A stretch of DNA of 64,000 nucleotides from Epinephelus fuscoguttatus (taxonomy: Eukaryota; Chordata; Actinopteri; Perciformes; Serranidae): positions 15,637,452 through 15,701,451 of the forward strand of contig NC_064775.1 in assembly GCF_011397635.1 (NCBI RefSeq). Direction: 5' to 3'. Below are positions 40,095 through 49,900 of the stretch, piece after piece. The position numbers and the translations under genes are program-made. Under the pieces are notes generated by a model. The model was given only the letters and a program-made list of their open reading frames with translations. It was not told the DNA's origin and did not search any database. Numbering within the stretch: the first letter of the stretch is position 1; every line of letters starts with the position of its first letter.

Positions 40095-43000
40095 CTGCAT
40101 GCCTGCTCACATTCCATCTGGCAGCTCAGCGGCCAATCGGGGACAGGCATGCAAATGAGATGGGTGTGTCTTTTTAAAGCTGGAGTACAGGGTCTGAACG
40201 GAGAGTAGAATAAAGTAGAATAGAAAGGAGAGAACAGAGGGACTAGAATATAAATGTAGAGAACAAAATAACAAGGATAGAGGAAAGAGTGTTCAAATAT
40301 CTATAGGGATTACGTTTTCTGCAAACATAGACTCGAGCAGAGTAGAATCGAATCAAATAGACACGACACTGTCCCTGGTTGACCTCACTTTGTGCTCGTG
40401 TGTGTGTGAATCTATGTGTTAATCCATACAATATATTCATGCAAATGTTTATAGGCTGTTCAATTTCCATATATAGACCTTTGTTCCATTCATACCATTT
40501 AACGCCCATGCTTTGAAACTGGCCCTCATGTGCTTCAAAGTGACTCTGCCAGACAGTTAATGAAAGGTCAGTGGAGTGTGTTACCATGGCATTCGCCCCC
40601 TGCATTTGTCCAGCATGACTTTACACTCAAAAACCCCACTTCACACAAATGATTAATGCATCATGAGAATCATCATTAGTTGCAGCACTCGTGCTCATTT
40701 CTCCTCCAGGGTTTAGCAGAGCTGTATGCAGAGCTGTTCTAACCCGTTAGGTGGTAAATGATGTTATCCATGCGTGATTATTGACACTGGGATAAAATGG
40801 TTCAGTGTGCATGATGCACAATTCAAACTGTATTCAAGGCCTGTTCATGTATAATGGGAATTGTTATGCACACAAAAGAAGAAAAGAAAAGCAGCATGCT
40901 TCATGTGTGTGGGAAGCTTAAGAGGATCCTGAGGTTGGAGGCTTTTGTTTTCCTTAGAAATACAGAGAGGCATCATAAATATGGGCCAGGAAAACTTGGG
41001 ATAACTCTTTATCGTTACAGAGAACTGGACCTAGCTGGCAACGGATGTGAATATGACATCCGAAAGATGTTGGACTCTTTCATTGGGCAGATTTCGTCAG
41101 GTTTGGTTGGAGAGAAAATTGGGTTGGCGCTATTTTAAATGTTGAACAGCATTAGAATTTCATGGAGCGTGGACATTAACTAATGATGTTTTGCAGACGT
41201 TCTCCATACCATCCATCCATTTTCATCCGCTTATCCAGGGCCTGGTTGCGGGGGCAGCAGACTGAGCAAAGCACCCTCCCCAGCAATGCTATCCAGCTCC
41301 TCCTGGGGGACCCCAAGGCGTTCCCATACATGTAATCCCTCCAACGTGTTTTGGGTCTACCTCCTACCAGTAGGACGTGCCCGAAACACCTCTAACAGGA
41401 GGTGCCCAGAAGGCACCCTGGTCAGATGCCTGTACCTCCTCAACTGACCCCTTTCGACACAAAGGAGCAGCGGCTCTACCCCGAGCTCCCTCCAAATGTG
41501 CGAGCTCCTTACCCTATCGTTTGTATCCGCAATCTCATTCTTTCGGTCACTACCCAAAGCTCATGACCATAGGTGAGGGGTGGGACATGGATGGACCTAC
41601 ATATTGTTTTTGTACATCAAGACGCTGAACCAACAAAATATTAACGTCATCTGTCGTCAGAATTCTTCATAAAATAGTGACTTTGTCCTAACATTGAATT
41701 TTGGTTATCTAGTGTCACAACCTAAAGTCAACCACATATCAACGCCCTTAGTGGCCAGCTGGTGAAGTTAGAGAAAAGCGTACTTCATGCTCAGATAATT
41801 TGGCCTGTGTTTGGAGCTTCTGAAAGCTGAATTTCCTGCACAATTAAAAATGATCAATGAATGGAGGTACACTTTTGTCCAAACGACTATTGTTCTTTTC
41901 AAAATACTGGGACAGGTGGTTAATTCTATGAGACATAATGACTGAATGACAATGTCAATTCACCCAATTATTTCTCTTAAGCAACCTCCATCAGCTCTCT
42001 AATGCCAACTCCTATTTCTTATCTACACAGTCTTTCCTCCTGGTTATCAACAGGGCTCACAGTTTACTGGAAGAGGTAAACAAAATACAAAGCAGGAAAT
42101 GTGTGAATCTCTGCTGTGCTGCAGCATGAAGCACATCTTAACGAAATCCAATGAGCTGATGTCCAGTAATGATGTCCTAACCATTATAGAAAAAATTGCA
42201 CATCTACAGCAGCACTGTCTGAATGAGGAAAATTGCGATCTCCTCTTTTGTGCTCTTCTCCCAGCATCATATAGCTGCTATAATCAATATCTTTATTTTA
42301 ACAATGGATACAATGACGTGGTGTAATGTGAAAGAGTCATTCATCGTGATGAGTCAACCCCGACTGCTGTTCCTCTCAGCTCACTGGCACCTCTCTGCTC
42401 CTGGTTTTGATTTTACTGTTTTGGTTCAGTCTCACCACCTGTAGAGGCCGTTTTCAGCAAAAACCGATAAAGCCATGCTACTTGTGCAGCACCAGCATCA
42501 GCAACAGGAGGTCTCTGATGCTTCCATCAACAGCACCTGTCTACACAACACACCTGCAGATTATAGACTGAGGAGAGATTCAAATATGTATCAGCATGGC
42601 ATCTTGCAGAGCAATAAATCAGCCATCCTTTCCCATGCCCTCAGTGGTACAGCCCAGCCTAGTGGCTTCACAGCAGAGTGGACTACTTTATTTAGAACAG
42701 GGACGGGGGGGAGTTTAAACCACATGCAGACTGCTTGGCTGACTCACTGACTAGAATAGACGTCTGCTTTAAAAAACCTGTGCCGTTTAAAAAAAGGAAA
42801 TGACACAGAGTGGAAAAGGAGACAGCGAGAACAGAAATAAAGAAAGAGTACTTCCTGCTGATATTGTGATATTTATCATTAAACTCTCAGTGTGCGGCAG
42901 TAAAATGGCTCTCCGTCTGTTTCCATGAGTTTAGAGTGCAAGGCTCGGTCAAGCGTGGCGCACGCAGAGGGCATGGCAGTGTACTTTTTGGCATTTTGTG

Positions 43001-44065
43001 GCCGGAGGTGCACCGCACACATGCAGTGCACTTGGGAAAAGGGTGGGATGGGGAGGAATACATTGCCATGCATTAAGGGCTAGTGCCAGGGCTCTCGTTA
43101 CATTTAGATATGACTAGGTTCACATGCAACAGTGCAGTTGCGACTGCCAAAAGTGGGCATGAGACAGTTGCTTAATTGTTGCTTAATGATTGCTTAATTG
43201 TTTCCTGTTGCAGCACTTTCACTTATACGCAACACAGGGATTGTTACATAAATGAACAGGCATGATTCTACAGACACAAGCGTCCAAAATTAAAGACACA
43301 ATCACTCAGGTGAGACAGGAGATGATAGGTGCAGCAGTTGTCCAGGGGAACCTGTTGCTCTTGGACGAGGATATGGAGAGAGGATCGGTGACAACAGGTG
43401 GTTTTAGACAGGAGGGAGATGTAACTGTCCTCTGAATTTTTATCGCAACAGCCTGAACTGTACTGCAGCACTTATTATTCTGCAGCACCACTGAGCTGCT
43501 TGGACAAGATTTAATTAAAGTGTCCGAGGCAGATATGGCACGCATGATTGCAGTTTGACAGTGCATAACTGTCTGGGATTCACTTTGCAATGATAGAGTT
43601 GAGATAAATGTAAAAAGTTAGACATTTAATTAATTATCAGTGAATCTATTGACTTTTTTTTCAATTACTTGATTAAAAATGCCAGTCACAAGCTCCCAGA
43701 GCCCATAAAAGCAGCTTTAAATGTCTTGTTTTGACTGAACAGAGCAAACCCCCAAAATATTTAGGTTGCTATGATAGACGATTGAGAAAACCAGGCAACA
43801 GGTGAAATTTCGTCATTTACGCTTTGAAATTGGTCAAAGGATGAATTGATCATCAAATATTATGCTTAAAATCTGACTTAAGTTACTGTGATTAATGCAT
43901 TTCCATAGTTTGATGAGCTTTCTTTTTAATTAGGGTGTCATGAAGTGAAACCCTGAAAGAGTTAATGGATAGCTAATGAATAATTAGTCCATTAATAGTC
44001 TCTATCACAGACACACCAAACCAGATACTGTTCAGGACCCACACACACACCCACACACACCCACA

Positions 44066-44116
<51 letters not shown>

Positions 44117-44593
44117 TGTATTAATAGTCAGGTCTGCAGCTGAGGACTGCAACACCTGCCCACTGAGCACAAACACAACACACAAGTTAACCAGTAACTC
44201 GCCAGTCTGTGCTGCTGTTCCCAGTCCCACACACTGGTTTGCACAATTAAACACAAACATACACACACAGGGTACGAGCCCCGGATGTCAGTCAGGATCT
44301 GAACAACTGCACCGCCCTCCTGAGGTCCGGCTCCGGGCGGAACAGGCAGCAGAGGTGCGTTTGATATACTGACAGCTGACTTCCAGCAGCATAGTGGATA
44401 GTTTATACTAGTGAATATACAAACTATGGGCTCACATGTGGGACATAAAGCTAAATGGGGCAAATTTAGAGCAATAACTCACCACATTAGTGAGGAAATC
44501 TCCGTCGCTGAGTTCCTCCAGGTCCAACAGGTTGGTCCCGCCGGACGGGTAGAGTTTCTCTGCTGCTAAACTGTCTAAGATGGACTCCATCAT
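6286..44593 (-). CDS. creb3l1: creb3l1 (OASIS), ER membrane-bound bZIP transcription factor (13 coding exons, 499 aa)
   Basis: Coding exons in transcript order are 44593-44483, 32760-32625, 29182-29108, 17156-17002, 16905-16824, 16000-15795, 14581-14435, 14000-13942, 12418-12350, 7583-7481, 7212-7050, 6558-6402 and 6322-6286. They sum to 1500 bp with every phase closing. The N-terminal acidic activation region includes [12 protein letters not shown]; then come [30 protein letters not shown] and a poly-Ser run. The conserved [11 protein letters not shown] block precedes the bZIP, whose basic region ([15 protein letters not shown]) is split between exons 7 and 8 and is followed by a leucine zipper in exons 8-10. 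A single transmembrane segment ([15 protein letters not shown], start of it shown) spans exons 10-11. The luminal site-1 protease motif RSLL is kept in exon 12. The family is an ER-stress sensor cleaved in the Golgi, driving secretory-pathway and collagen genes. Start: MM at 44593, the first ATG in frame. The last exon gives a short tail ([12 protein letters not shown]) and is the least certain part. Confidence 0.94.
6559..7049. other. creb3l1 intron 11
   Basis: Spliced intron between the transmembrane/luminal exon (7212-7050) and the RSLL exon (6558-6402). I see nothing else recognisable in it. Confidence 0.6.
7271..7430 (+). mobile_element. Partial hAT-like nonautonomous element (CAGGGCT... 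end)
   Basis: The left end CAGGGCTACGACTAAGG begins at 7271. A (GATT)n run follows at 7304-7332, then the family-typical stretch TTGGTCTATAAAATGTCAAT and CTCAAATGTCTTGTTTCGTC. The right half is missing. Other partial copies of the same family lie at about 19907-20175, 21012-21095 (minus), 33815-33935, 39395-39480 and 43650-43870. Confidence 0.65.
10959..11868. mobile_element. hAT-type nonautonomous element, 910 bp, 8-bp TSD
   Basis: The left terminus CAGGGCCGCCCCTCCCTAAA pairs with the right terminus, whose reverse complement reads CAGGGCTGCCCCTGACCAAA. The element is flanked by identical 8-bp direct repeats CTGGTTAG (10951-10958 and 11869-11876), the signature of hAT transposition. Inside are two pairs of internal direct repeats: GTATGTGCGGGG at about 11249 and 11308, and GAGAGGGGAG...GAGAAATATA at about 11340 and 11474. 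No transposase is left. It sits in creb3l1 intron 9. Confidence 0.85.
12285..12340. repeat. (TG)n microsatellite beside creb3l1 exon 9 donor
   Basis: Roughly 27 TG units. On the transcribed strand this is a CA repeat starting about ten bases after the exon 9 donor (GTGAGG). Confidence 0.95.
12419..13941. other. creb3l1 intron 8
   Basis: 1.5 kb with no supported exon or recognisable repeat. A 234-codon open frame runs antisense at 12685-13389; it has no recognisable domain. Confidence 0.6.
14637..15345. mobile_element. TTAA-flanked MITE (GGGGACCT termini)
   Basis: The left end reads TTTTTTAAAGGGGACCTG and the right end AGGTCCCCTTAAAAA. The termini are near-perfect inverted repeats (AGGGGACCT) bordered by TTAA on both sides, which suggests a piggyBac-like or similar nonautonomous element of about 700 bp. 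I recognise the AAAGGGGACCT... family as common in fish genomes. It lies in creb3l1 intron 6, only about 57 bp upstream of the exon 7 acceptor. No transposase is present. Confidence 0.7.
16306..16377. repeat. ~25-bp imperfect inverted repeat
   Basis: GTTGAGGGGAATAAAAAACC at about 16307 is mirrored by GGTTTTTATTCCCCTGAAC (about 16359-16377). The arms have one or two mismatches and enclose a ~20-bp loop. It could be a short MITE remnant or a cruciform-forming site in creb3l1 intron 5. Confidence 0.7.
16455..16695 (+). repeat. Dispersed repeat copy A (TAGGTGTAGATTT family)
   Basis: Begins ATAGGTGTAGATTTCAGGGG and continues through AAATTGGTGC and ATGCAAGAAAT. A second copy in the opposite orientation is at 34885-35072. 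The two align over most of their length, so they belong to one interspersed family. Confidence 0.65.
16784..16820. repeat. (TG)n microsatellite abutting creb3l1 exon 5 donor
   Basis: On the transcribed strand a CA repeat begins within four bases of the exon 5 end; the donor itself reads GTACACAAACACAC. Confidence 0.9.
19572..19632. repeat. (TG)n followed by (GTCC)n microsatellite
   Basis: About 23 TG units run directly into GTCCGTCCGTCCGTC, a compound microsatellite. Confidence 0.95.
19907..20175 (+). mobile_element. Partial hAT-like nonautonomous element
   Basis: Shares with the 7271 copy the string TTTGGTCTATGAAATGTCAG and ATGTCTTGTTTTGTCTGATC, then ends near GTTAATCAATTGGCAAATTA and TTTTCTGTCGACC. 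The terminal CAGCCCTA is not seen, so the copy is truncated. Confidence 0.6.
20532..20735 (-). pseudogene. Transposon-borne RecQ-like helicase N-terminal remnant
   Basis: A 67-codon minus-strand frame contains [20 protein letters not shown]. This is helicase motif I (Walker A) as found in RecQ-type helicases, preceded by a typical ...FLCKKDV context. It stops soon after and no other helicase motifs follow. The surroundings (CTAGCCTGGAAATCCAGACC at about 20405) look like the end of a fish DNA transposon that carries such a sequence. I infer a fragment of a transposon-associated ORF, not a host gene. Confidence 0.55.
21012..21095 (-). mobile_element. hAT-like element end, minus orientation
   Basis: Reads ...GTCGACAATGAAAATAATCC then TTAGTTGCAGCCCTAG. 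The reverse complement CTAGGGCTGCAACTAAGG is the left terminus of the family also seen at 7271. Only about 85 bp remain. Confidence 0.6.
23941..24646. mobile_element. hAT-type nonautonomous element, 706 bp, 8-bp TSD
   Basis: The left end TAGGGCTGCTTGATTATG pairs with a right end whose reverse complement is TAAGGCTGTGCAATTAATCG. Identical flanks CTTTGAGG are at 23933-23940 and 24647-24654. Both subterminal regions carry repeated CACGATTA/AATCACGAT motifs in inverted orientation. A 65-codon open frame inside (24170-24367) includes [15 protein letters not shown] and FHRL; it is weakly reminiscent of a zinc-binding (THAP/BED-like) domain, but too degraded to name. Confidence 0.85.
26763..27418. 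mobile_element. Nonautonomous DNA transposon with Harbinger-like Myb/SANT remnant
   Basis: The left end TACACTATAGCCCTTTTTAC and the right end AAAAAGGGCTGTAGTGT form an inverted repeat (ACACTAYAGCCCTTTTTA). Inside, plus-strand codons from 27052 read [18 protein letters not shown] and [20 protein letters not shown]. This resembles the Myb/SANT-like trihelix DNA-binding protein carried by Harbinger elements. It decays after that. The TSD is not clear, so the class rests on the coding remnant. Confidence 0.6.
27931..27964. repeat. (TG)n microsatellite
   Basis: About 17 TG units following ATATACGATATA. Confidence 0.95.
28643..28672. repeat. (CAGA)n microsatellite
   Basis: About seven CAGA units, flanked by looser GA-rich sequence from 28375 to 28780. 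Confidence 0.9.
29364..31262. mobile_element. hAT (Charlie-like) element carrying a pentanucleotide satellite, 8-bp TSD
   Basis: The left end CTGGGGATCCCAAACTTTTC and the right end CCACTTTGAAATCACTG are degenerate versions of the fish hAT terminus CAGTGGTTCCCAAAC. The flanks are identical 8-mers TCCTAAAA at 29356-29363 and 31263-31270. About two thirds of the 1.9 kb element is the pentamer array 29696-30994. It lies in creb3l1 intron 2. No transposase is visible. Confidence 0.75.
29696..30994. repeat. (TCCTG/TCCTA)n pentanucleotide satellite, ~260 units
   Basis: Continuous pentamers TCCTG and TCCTA in mixed order fill about 1.3 kb. A variant GTTCGTATCC recurs at about 30067, 30143, 30454, 30500, 30771, 30847 and 30948. 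A second variant CTAGCTTATCC recurs at about 30242, 30609 and 30896. The shared variants indicate higher-order duplication blocks of roughly 290-370 bp. All three plus-strand frames are open simply because of the repeat; they are not genes. In the creb3l1 transcript the repeat would read GGACA/GGAUA. Confidence 0.97.
31271..32624. other. Rest of creb3l1 intron 2
   Basis: No exon supported. A (TA)n run is at about 31614-31636. The rest is unremarkable. Confidence 0.6.
33430..33790. repeat. Dispersed fish repeat with GTGACCTTTGACC blocks
   Basis: Two GTGACCTTTGACC-like blocks (about 33510 and 33634), followed by CATTGAGCTCAAATGGATGT and GTGCCAAATTTGAAGAAATT, match a common fish interspersed repeat. 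Class not assigned. Confidence 0.6.
33626..33640. promoter_or_regulatory. Perfect consensus estrogen response element palindrome
   Basis: AGGTCACAGTGACCT matches AGGTCAnnnTGACCT exactly, and TTGACC follows directly. It lies inside a dispersed repeat in creb3l1 intron 1. The sequence match is certain; any binding or function is inference. Confidence 0.5.
34885..35072 (-). repeat. Dispersed repeat copy B (TAGGTGTAGATTT family, inverted)
   Basis: The right edge CCCCAAAATCTACACCTATG is the reverse complement of the start of copy A at 16455. Internal blocks (AAATTGGTGC, ATGCAAGAAAT on the minus strand) also correspond. Confidence 0.65.
40038..40092. repeat. (CA)n microsatellite
   Basis: About 27 CA units. 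A separate interrupted TG-rich stretch lies just upstream at 39950-39978. Confidence 0.95.
41208..41612 (-). mobile_element. Rex1/Babar-like LINE 3' fragment
   Basis: On the minus strand the 3' end reads AAGCGGATGAAAATGGATGG with (GATG)n, typical of this non-LTR clade. A preceding minus-strand frame (41557-41357) retains [20 protein letters not shown] and [20 protein letters not shown], which I recognise as the C-terminal part of the reverse-transcriptase ORF of fish LINEs. It then frameshifts. It is 5'-truncated and inactive. It lies in creb3l1 intron 1. Confidence 0.75.
43650..43870 (+). mobile_element. Partial hAT-like nonautonomous element
   Basis: Contains AGAGCCCATAAAAGC, TTTAAATGTCTTGTTTTGAC and AACAGGTGAAATTTCGTCAT, corresponding to the interior of the family seen at 7271 and 19907. 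The termini are degraded. Confidence 0.5.
44041..44114. repeat. (CA)n microsatellite
   Basis: An interrupted CA array with CCCACACA variants at the left, then about 20 pure CA units. Confidence 0.95.
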
Positions 44594-44960
44594 GACTGTG
44601 TGTGTGTCTACAGCTCACTGGACGGATGCTCAGTAGCTAACTATCTTCAAATCAACTCATTAAAATGGAGCAGTTTGTATTCAGACGGCTGCCGCGTGCT
44701 GTGTTAGTATCCAGCTGTTATGTTCACCGCCTGTGTGTGGACCCGGTGAGTCGAGCTGCCTCCAGCTGCTGCTTTCTGTGAGTGACAAACTTTAAAAAAT
44801 GTCAAAATTCACATCCTTTGGCTGCTGTGGCGAAGACGCTGCTATCCATCCAGCTGTGTGCGTGCGGCTCAGCCTCTGGCTCCTCGCGTGCGCTGTCTCT
44901 CCCACGCGCCTAATGAATATTCAGAGAAGCCCCGCCCCGTGGCGTCAAATAACGAGCACG
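44594..44960 (-). promoter_or_regulatory. Putative creb3l1 5' UTR/promoter region
   Basis: The region directly upstream of the MM start is locally GC/CpG-rich compared with its surroundings. A GC box (CCCCGCCCC, 44930-44938) and an adjacent CRE half-site (CGTCA, 44943-44947) are visible. No TATA box was identified. The transcription start is not determined. Confidence 0.45.
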
Positions 44961-45807
44961 CCCAAAACACAGAAATATTAATATTAATGTCAAATCCCAT
45001 CTTAACGACAGTATTTCATGCTATAAGAAGTAGGCTTTGCTTACTGTGACTAAGTATAATTTTAAGGGAACTTCTGCTTGAGTATTTCAATTTCATGTTA
45101 CCTAGTAATTCTACATTTCAGAGGGAAATATTTCCCTTATTTTAAAGTTACCCATCATTTTACAAATTGAGGTTTTGTATATGAAATGCAGCACTTACGT
45201 ATTTTGTATGCAGCACCAACAATACATTGCATCTGTGTTAATAATACCACTATGTAATCAAAATGCAGTAGCAGTATGGCACTCTGATTGGAGCCATTTT
45301 ACACACTGAGTAGCCCACTTTCACCTTTCATTCCACTTTCCACTTTTCACTGCAATTTTGACATTGCAGAGGATCTTGAGAGCCACCTTGGGTCGGAGGT
45401 GAGTCGGCATATAATCTGCCACGACGAGTCCTCATGTGTGAACAAGCCTATGAGCAAGTCACCCCCTCTTTTGTGACTGGGACTGGATATCTGGCATGCT
45501 AGAAAACTGGAGAAGTCTGACACGACTGACAAAGAGCATCAGCCAATGAGAGGTGAGATACGTCCCACGTCAGCATGCAGGAGGATGGAAGAAATGTGAG
45601 GAGGACAAGCCGCAGGGTTTCCAGGTTACGGGTTGCGTTTTTTTGGGATTGTTTCGAAAGTGGAGTTGCTTATTTGGGCTTGTTCTCGAAACATCGCCTT
45701 TCTCCATAAATATCCATCGCTTCTTTAGGGCTTGTTTCCATAGCCCTGGTTGCTTCTTTCTTTCCCAAGATCTGGCAACACTGACAAGCTGGCAAGCGAC
45801 AACAACA

Positions 45808-45927
45808 ATGGCAGCGTCCACAGGATCACGGGTAGTGCGTTGTGTTTGGACCAAGGCTCTGGAGGCAGATCTGATTCAACAGTGGGAAGAATACCCATGC
45901 CTTTACAATGTGTCGTCTCCAAGTTAA
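45808..45927 (+). pseudogene. Transposon-derived MADF-like domain remnant
   Basis: A 39-codon frame starting MAAST contains VWTKALEADLIQQWEEYPCL and YNVSS, then a stop. Trp, the LEADLI helix and the (H/Y)PCLY motif fit the start of a MADF (Myb/SANT-like) domain, as carried by Harbinger-type and domesticated proteins in fish. The rest of the domain is missing, so this is a remnant. Confidence 0.5.
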
Positions 45928-46137
45928 AAAACGTAGTTTGGTGATGTCACCGCGTTATCTGGGCCTCTGTTGGGGAGGGATCGGTGGAGAAATCTTGTGG
46001 TGTGCACACACAGGTCGTAACGCAGTTGGCGAGACTCCCGCTGACAGAAACACACGTCGCCAGGTATGAACACTCAAAAGATTACGATAGTCTAGGTGAC
46101 ACAAAATCAGGATGAAAATTGTGTAATGTGAACTAGC

Positions 46138-46995
46138 CTTTAAAGGAACAGTGTGTAATATTTAGGGAGATTTAGTGCCATCTAGCAGTGAGGATTGCAG
46201 ATTGCAACCAGTTGAAACTTCACCCGGTTAACCACTGTTCAGGAGGTTTTTACCAAGTGCTGAATTATCTGCAGAGGTCTCTTCCTCCCCAAAACAAATG
46301 GATTGTGTGATTAAAACTGGTAAAAACACTGAAAAAGTTTCACGTCAGCATGATGACCCCGCAACCTGGCTTTGGATCTGTGGTTGAAAATTGATGGATG
46401 GATGGTTTCCTCATCTCCAAAACAAATGGACCCGGCGATTTAAACCGGTAAATGCTGATTAAAGCAGTTTTAAGTTTAAAATCAGTGTCTCTCCAACGCT
46501 GTTTGGCATGTCAGAGACAGGCAACTAGACCAGCACCTGTTGATGTGTGCTCACCTTTTATCTCCCATAACTTAAGATCCAGACGAATTATCTGCAGAGG
46601 TCTCCTTCTCTCCAAAACAAATGCAACAGGGGTCTCATTTACAAAACAATCCAGAGGATCTATAAAATAACAGTACATATGAACAAATGCCAGAAATGGT
46701 CAAAAGCCCAAAAATATTCAACAGTTTCTACAATCAGGCTTCCACCTCACCATCTGCGTCACCAATTTCCTGTCTCCATAATGTTCGTAAGCATGGGACA
46801 AAGTTTTTCCCCTAAAGTCTGTTTTTATACATCACAGCTTTTGCATGGGAATTAGCATACACCTCTTTCAGGCCTTGTTTTGTGTGTATGCAGTGTTTAT
46901 TAATGAGACCCCAGGTGATTTAAACTGGCAAAAAACACTGAAAAAAGCTGATGCGTGCTAAAATATAAGTGTTTTCCGACGCTCTCGTCATGGAG
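46138..46995. repeat. AAAGGAACAGTGTGTAA-type repeat with internal reiteration
   Basis: Begins TTTAAAGGAACAGTGTGTAA, a common fish MITE start. The block GAATTATCTGCAGAGGTCTC occurs at about 46263 and 46586. CCAAAACAAATGGA and GATTTAAACYGG blocks recur at about 46291, 46419 and 46917. The region is therefore built from imperfect reiterated segments. Confidence 0.6.
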
Positions 46996-49900
46996 GGGCA
47001 TCTTGCAGTATCAGTTTTATGTTTTATTTTCATTATAGGAGTTTTCAAGATGTATATTTGGGGAATTATTGCAGCATCAAAGTGCCCTGCACACCCATGA
47101 CACACTCACACAGATGACTTTAATTATTTTGACTCACTGGCTGTCCTGTCAGGACTGTGTGTGTGCACAGACTGGTTTGACATCTCCCTCACTCTCCTGT
47201 TAGCCAGGGGGGACAAATTACAGCTTCATCATTCTCATTAGTACAACAAGTTTGGTGACCTGACATCACTGTCAGTATGACTTCCACCTGAGCAGAGGTC
47301 TGATCAGCCAGGCTAAGTGGCCTTTAAGAGGCCATGTTGGGTTCATTTGTTTGATCTGTTTTGTGTGTGGCGGCTCACTGGTATGACATCCTGGGACACT
47401 TAAATGGAACTGAGCCCTCATTCATGTTATTAGTTCCACCTGGGCTTTTCTTGCCTTAAGACCAAATGTTAGTGGAAATGTCAACCAGCAGCAACTGGAG
47501 CTTTTAGTAGAGTGCAGATGTAATATTACCCCCTTTAGGTGAGACAGAGTCATTGCGATTTGATTAATTAATTAGTTAATGTTTTAATGTAAATGAGACA
47601 ATCAAAATAAGACATACATGGCTGTGTTGTGTGTGAAAGAACAACAGAAAAAGACAGCCTGTTTTGACATCCTGATATATTACCTGCAGCTACAACACAC
47701 AAAGTGGGATTGAAACAGATATTTCTTTCTCTTCCATGAGTGCTCAGGCTCGCCCATCTCATTCCTCACCTCTCATCCTGCCCCAGACTGTTTCTCCTGT
47801 GAGAGACAGAGGCAGAGACAGAGAGACTGAAACTCTGTCCAGTGTGTTGCAGGTATCAGAGGTGCATGTGTGTGTGTGCAGCTCTAAACCAGTTACATAA
47901 TCTGGGTAGATTTCAGTAAAGAGGCTTGTAAGAAGGGCATTTCCAAGTGTTATTTATTTACAGAATGAACCAGCGCTAAATAAAAATTTGGACCTGATGA
48001 TGGCGCTTAATGCTTATAAAATACCTACCAAGACATCGACTGCATACAGTGAATAAATAATGACATTTCCTTTAATATGTGCTACTTGATATTTCCATGG
48101 ATTTGTCCCTGACTTTACTGTTCACATCATTGTCATTGCAGAGGGTGTGTTAGAGTTAAACCCCATTGTCATACTGAGCAATGAATACCATCAGGTGTGT
48201 GTGGGTATGTTTTATGTCCCAGTTCAAACAAAAGTTAGTAACGGTTATGTAATGTTCTCCTGTTACTCTGCATCCTCTTCCCACCTTGTTCTTCCTGGTT
48301 TTTCTTTTTTCATGCCTTTTCCATTTCGCTCATTCCCCCTATCTGTGCTTCCTCCTCTTTTCTTTTCACTGTCTCCTTTCTCCCTCCAGATATCAGTTTA
48401 CGGAGGTGTCCCACCTCAATGAACAGGGTGTCTCTGTTTTTCTCTCACACACATTGGTGTTGCATAACTGTGGTGAACTTCCCTTGAGTACAATAAATGA
48501 AACTAATCCTTTTTCAAATTTAAAGGTACGCTGTGGAGTTTTTGACCACTTGGGGCACTGTGGGGCAATGTTTTATGTTGTTTGCGTAACTTATAAAGTG
48601 GTGCACAACTCTGCTAAGGTAATGTGTGTCAGAAGCAGTAATTTGCCAGGTAAAGAGGAGAAGGCAATGTCGACATAAACAAAGCACATTTCAAAACATT
48701 CAAAAAGTCTTTGTGAAGGTTGTATAGAAAATGGGAAATGCATCTAACAAAATTGTTGTGCCTGAAGGAAGCAGACAATGAGAAATGCTGAATGTAAATA
48801 AAATAGCCAAAACCCCACATTTTGCGTTTTATATTAAAATGATCATTCTAATGATGTTTCTCGTATCAAACCCTATTTTCATGATTATTTATGAATGGTA
48901 TTTTTCATCTTTTTCACAGTCATATTGACAGAGCTGTCATAATTCATCACTCCTGCTTGAATAAACTCAATTTTGAAACTGCGGTGTAATCAATGGAAGC
49001 AAATGGCTGTCTGCAAAGTAGGAGAAACTCAGTTCAAACCAAGCTGCAACCTCCAGGGCTGAAAAATGAAGCAAACGTGGAAGTGTCAAAAAGTGCAGTT
49101 CCTCTAATGGCCACTTGAGGCTGACTCCAAGAGCAAGTCAGTCCTCATAGACCCCCATGTTACGATGCCCTGCAGAAATAAACATGTTTACAGCCTGGTA
49201 AAAAAACTGTCTTGGTCTCTATAGCTAATATCCCTGTTCGTGACAATTGTATGGGGATGAATTTTTATGTAATTCACCCATTTAAATGTGCTTAAAGTTA
49301 CGCATAATTAAGGGCATTGCCAACAGGTGGGTGCTGTTTGTCAACAAGCTGCTACGACGACATCAGTTACCTAATGTAATCATGACGTAACCCCAGATTC
49401 ACAGTGCATAGGCATAGATGTAGTTGTTCCGCCTAAAAGTCTTGGCCAGCATGTGGTTGTACTAAAATAATTCGGTGTAAATAGCTGTAAATGCACTGTG
49501 CTAACCAAGCTAGCAGCTAGCATCAGGGTTATCTCCACCCTCTCATCCAAATATGGTCACTTCTGGCTCCAAAATCCAAAAAGACGATGGCCAAAATGGC
49601 AAACTTAAGGTTTGAAAACAGGAGTCCACAAACCAGTGAGTGACATCATGGTGGCTATATCCATTATTTATACAGTCTATGGTTTAAACTCAACTCAGCT
49701 GCACTGATCAGCTTTTGAAGTGTCCACTTCCTTATGGACACAGGACACAGTCCAGGATGCAGAGTGAGAGCTGGACAGGTCATTTTTATATATTCAGCAT
49801 TCATATATTGTTACAAGGTAAATAACCCTATTTTATATATAAGTGTTAATTATGGATTAGGGGAATACATTTGATTACAAAAGTATTTTAAAAATATTTG

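Larger units (their letters stand above)
32761..44482. other. creb3l1 intron 1
   Basis: About 11.7 kb. Contents: a repeat with a perfect ERE-like palindrome (33430-33790), partial hAT-like copies (33815-33935, 39395-39480, 43650-43870), an inverted copy of the TAGGTGTAGATTT family (34885-35072), a hAT right end at about 39335-39358 (CAGTTGGGAACCACTG), a CA microsatellite (40038), a LINE tail (41208) and a CA microsatellite (44041). Open frames here have no recognisable domain. Confidence 0.65.

Noticed and set aside
48147..48678. Open frames of 91 and 130 codons downstream of creb3l1's 5' end
   Set aside because: Low-complexity Phe/Ser/Leu-rich translations of pyrimidine-rich DNA with no domain or splice context.
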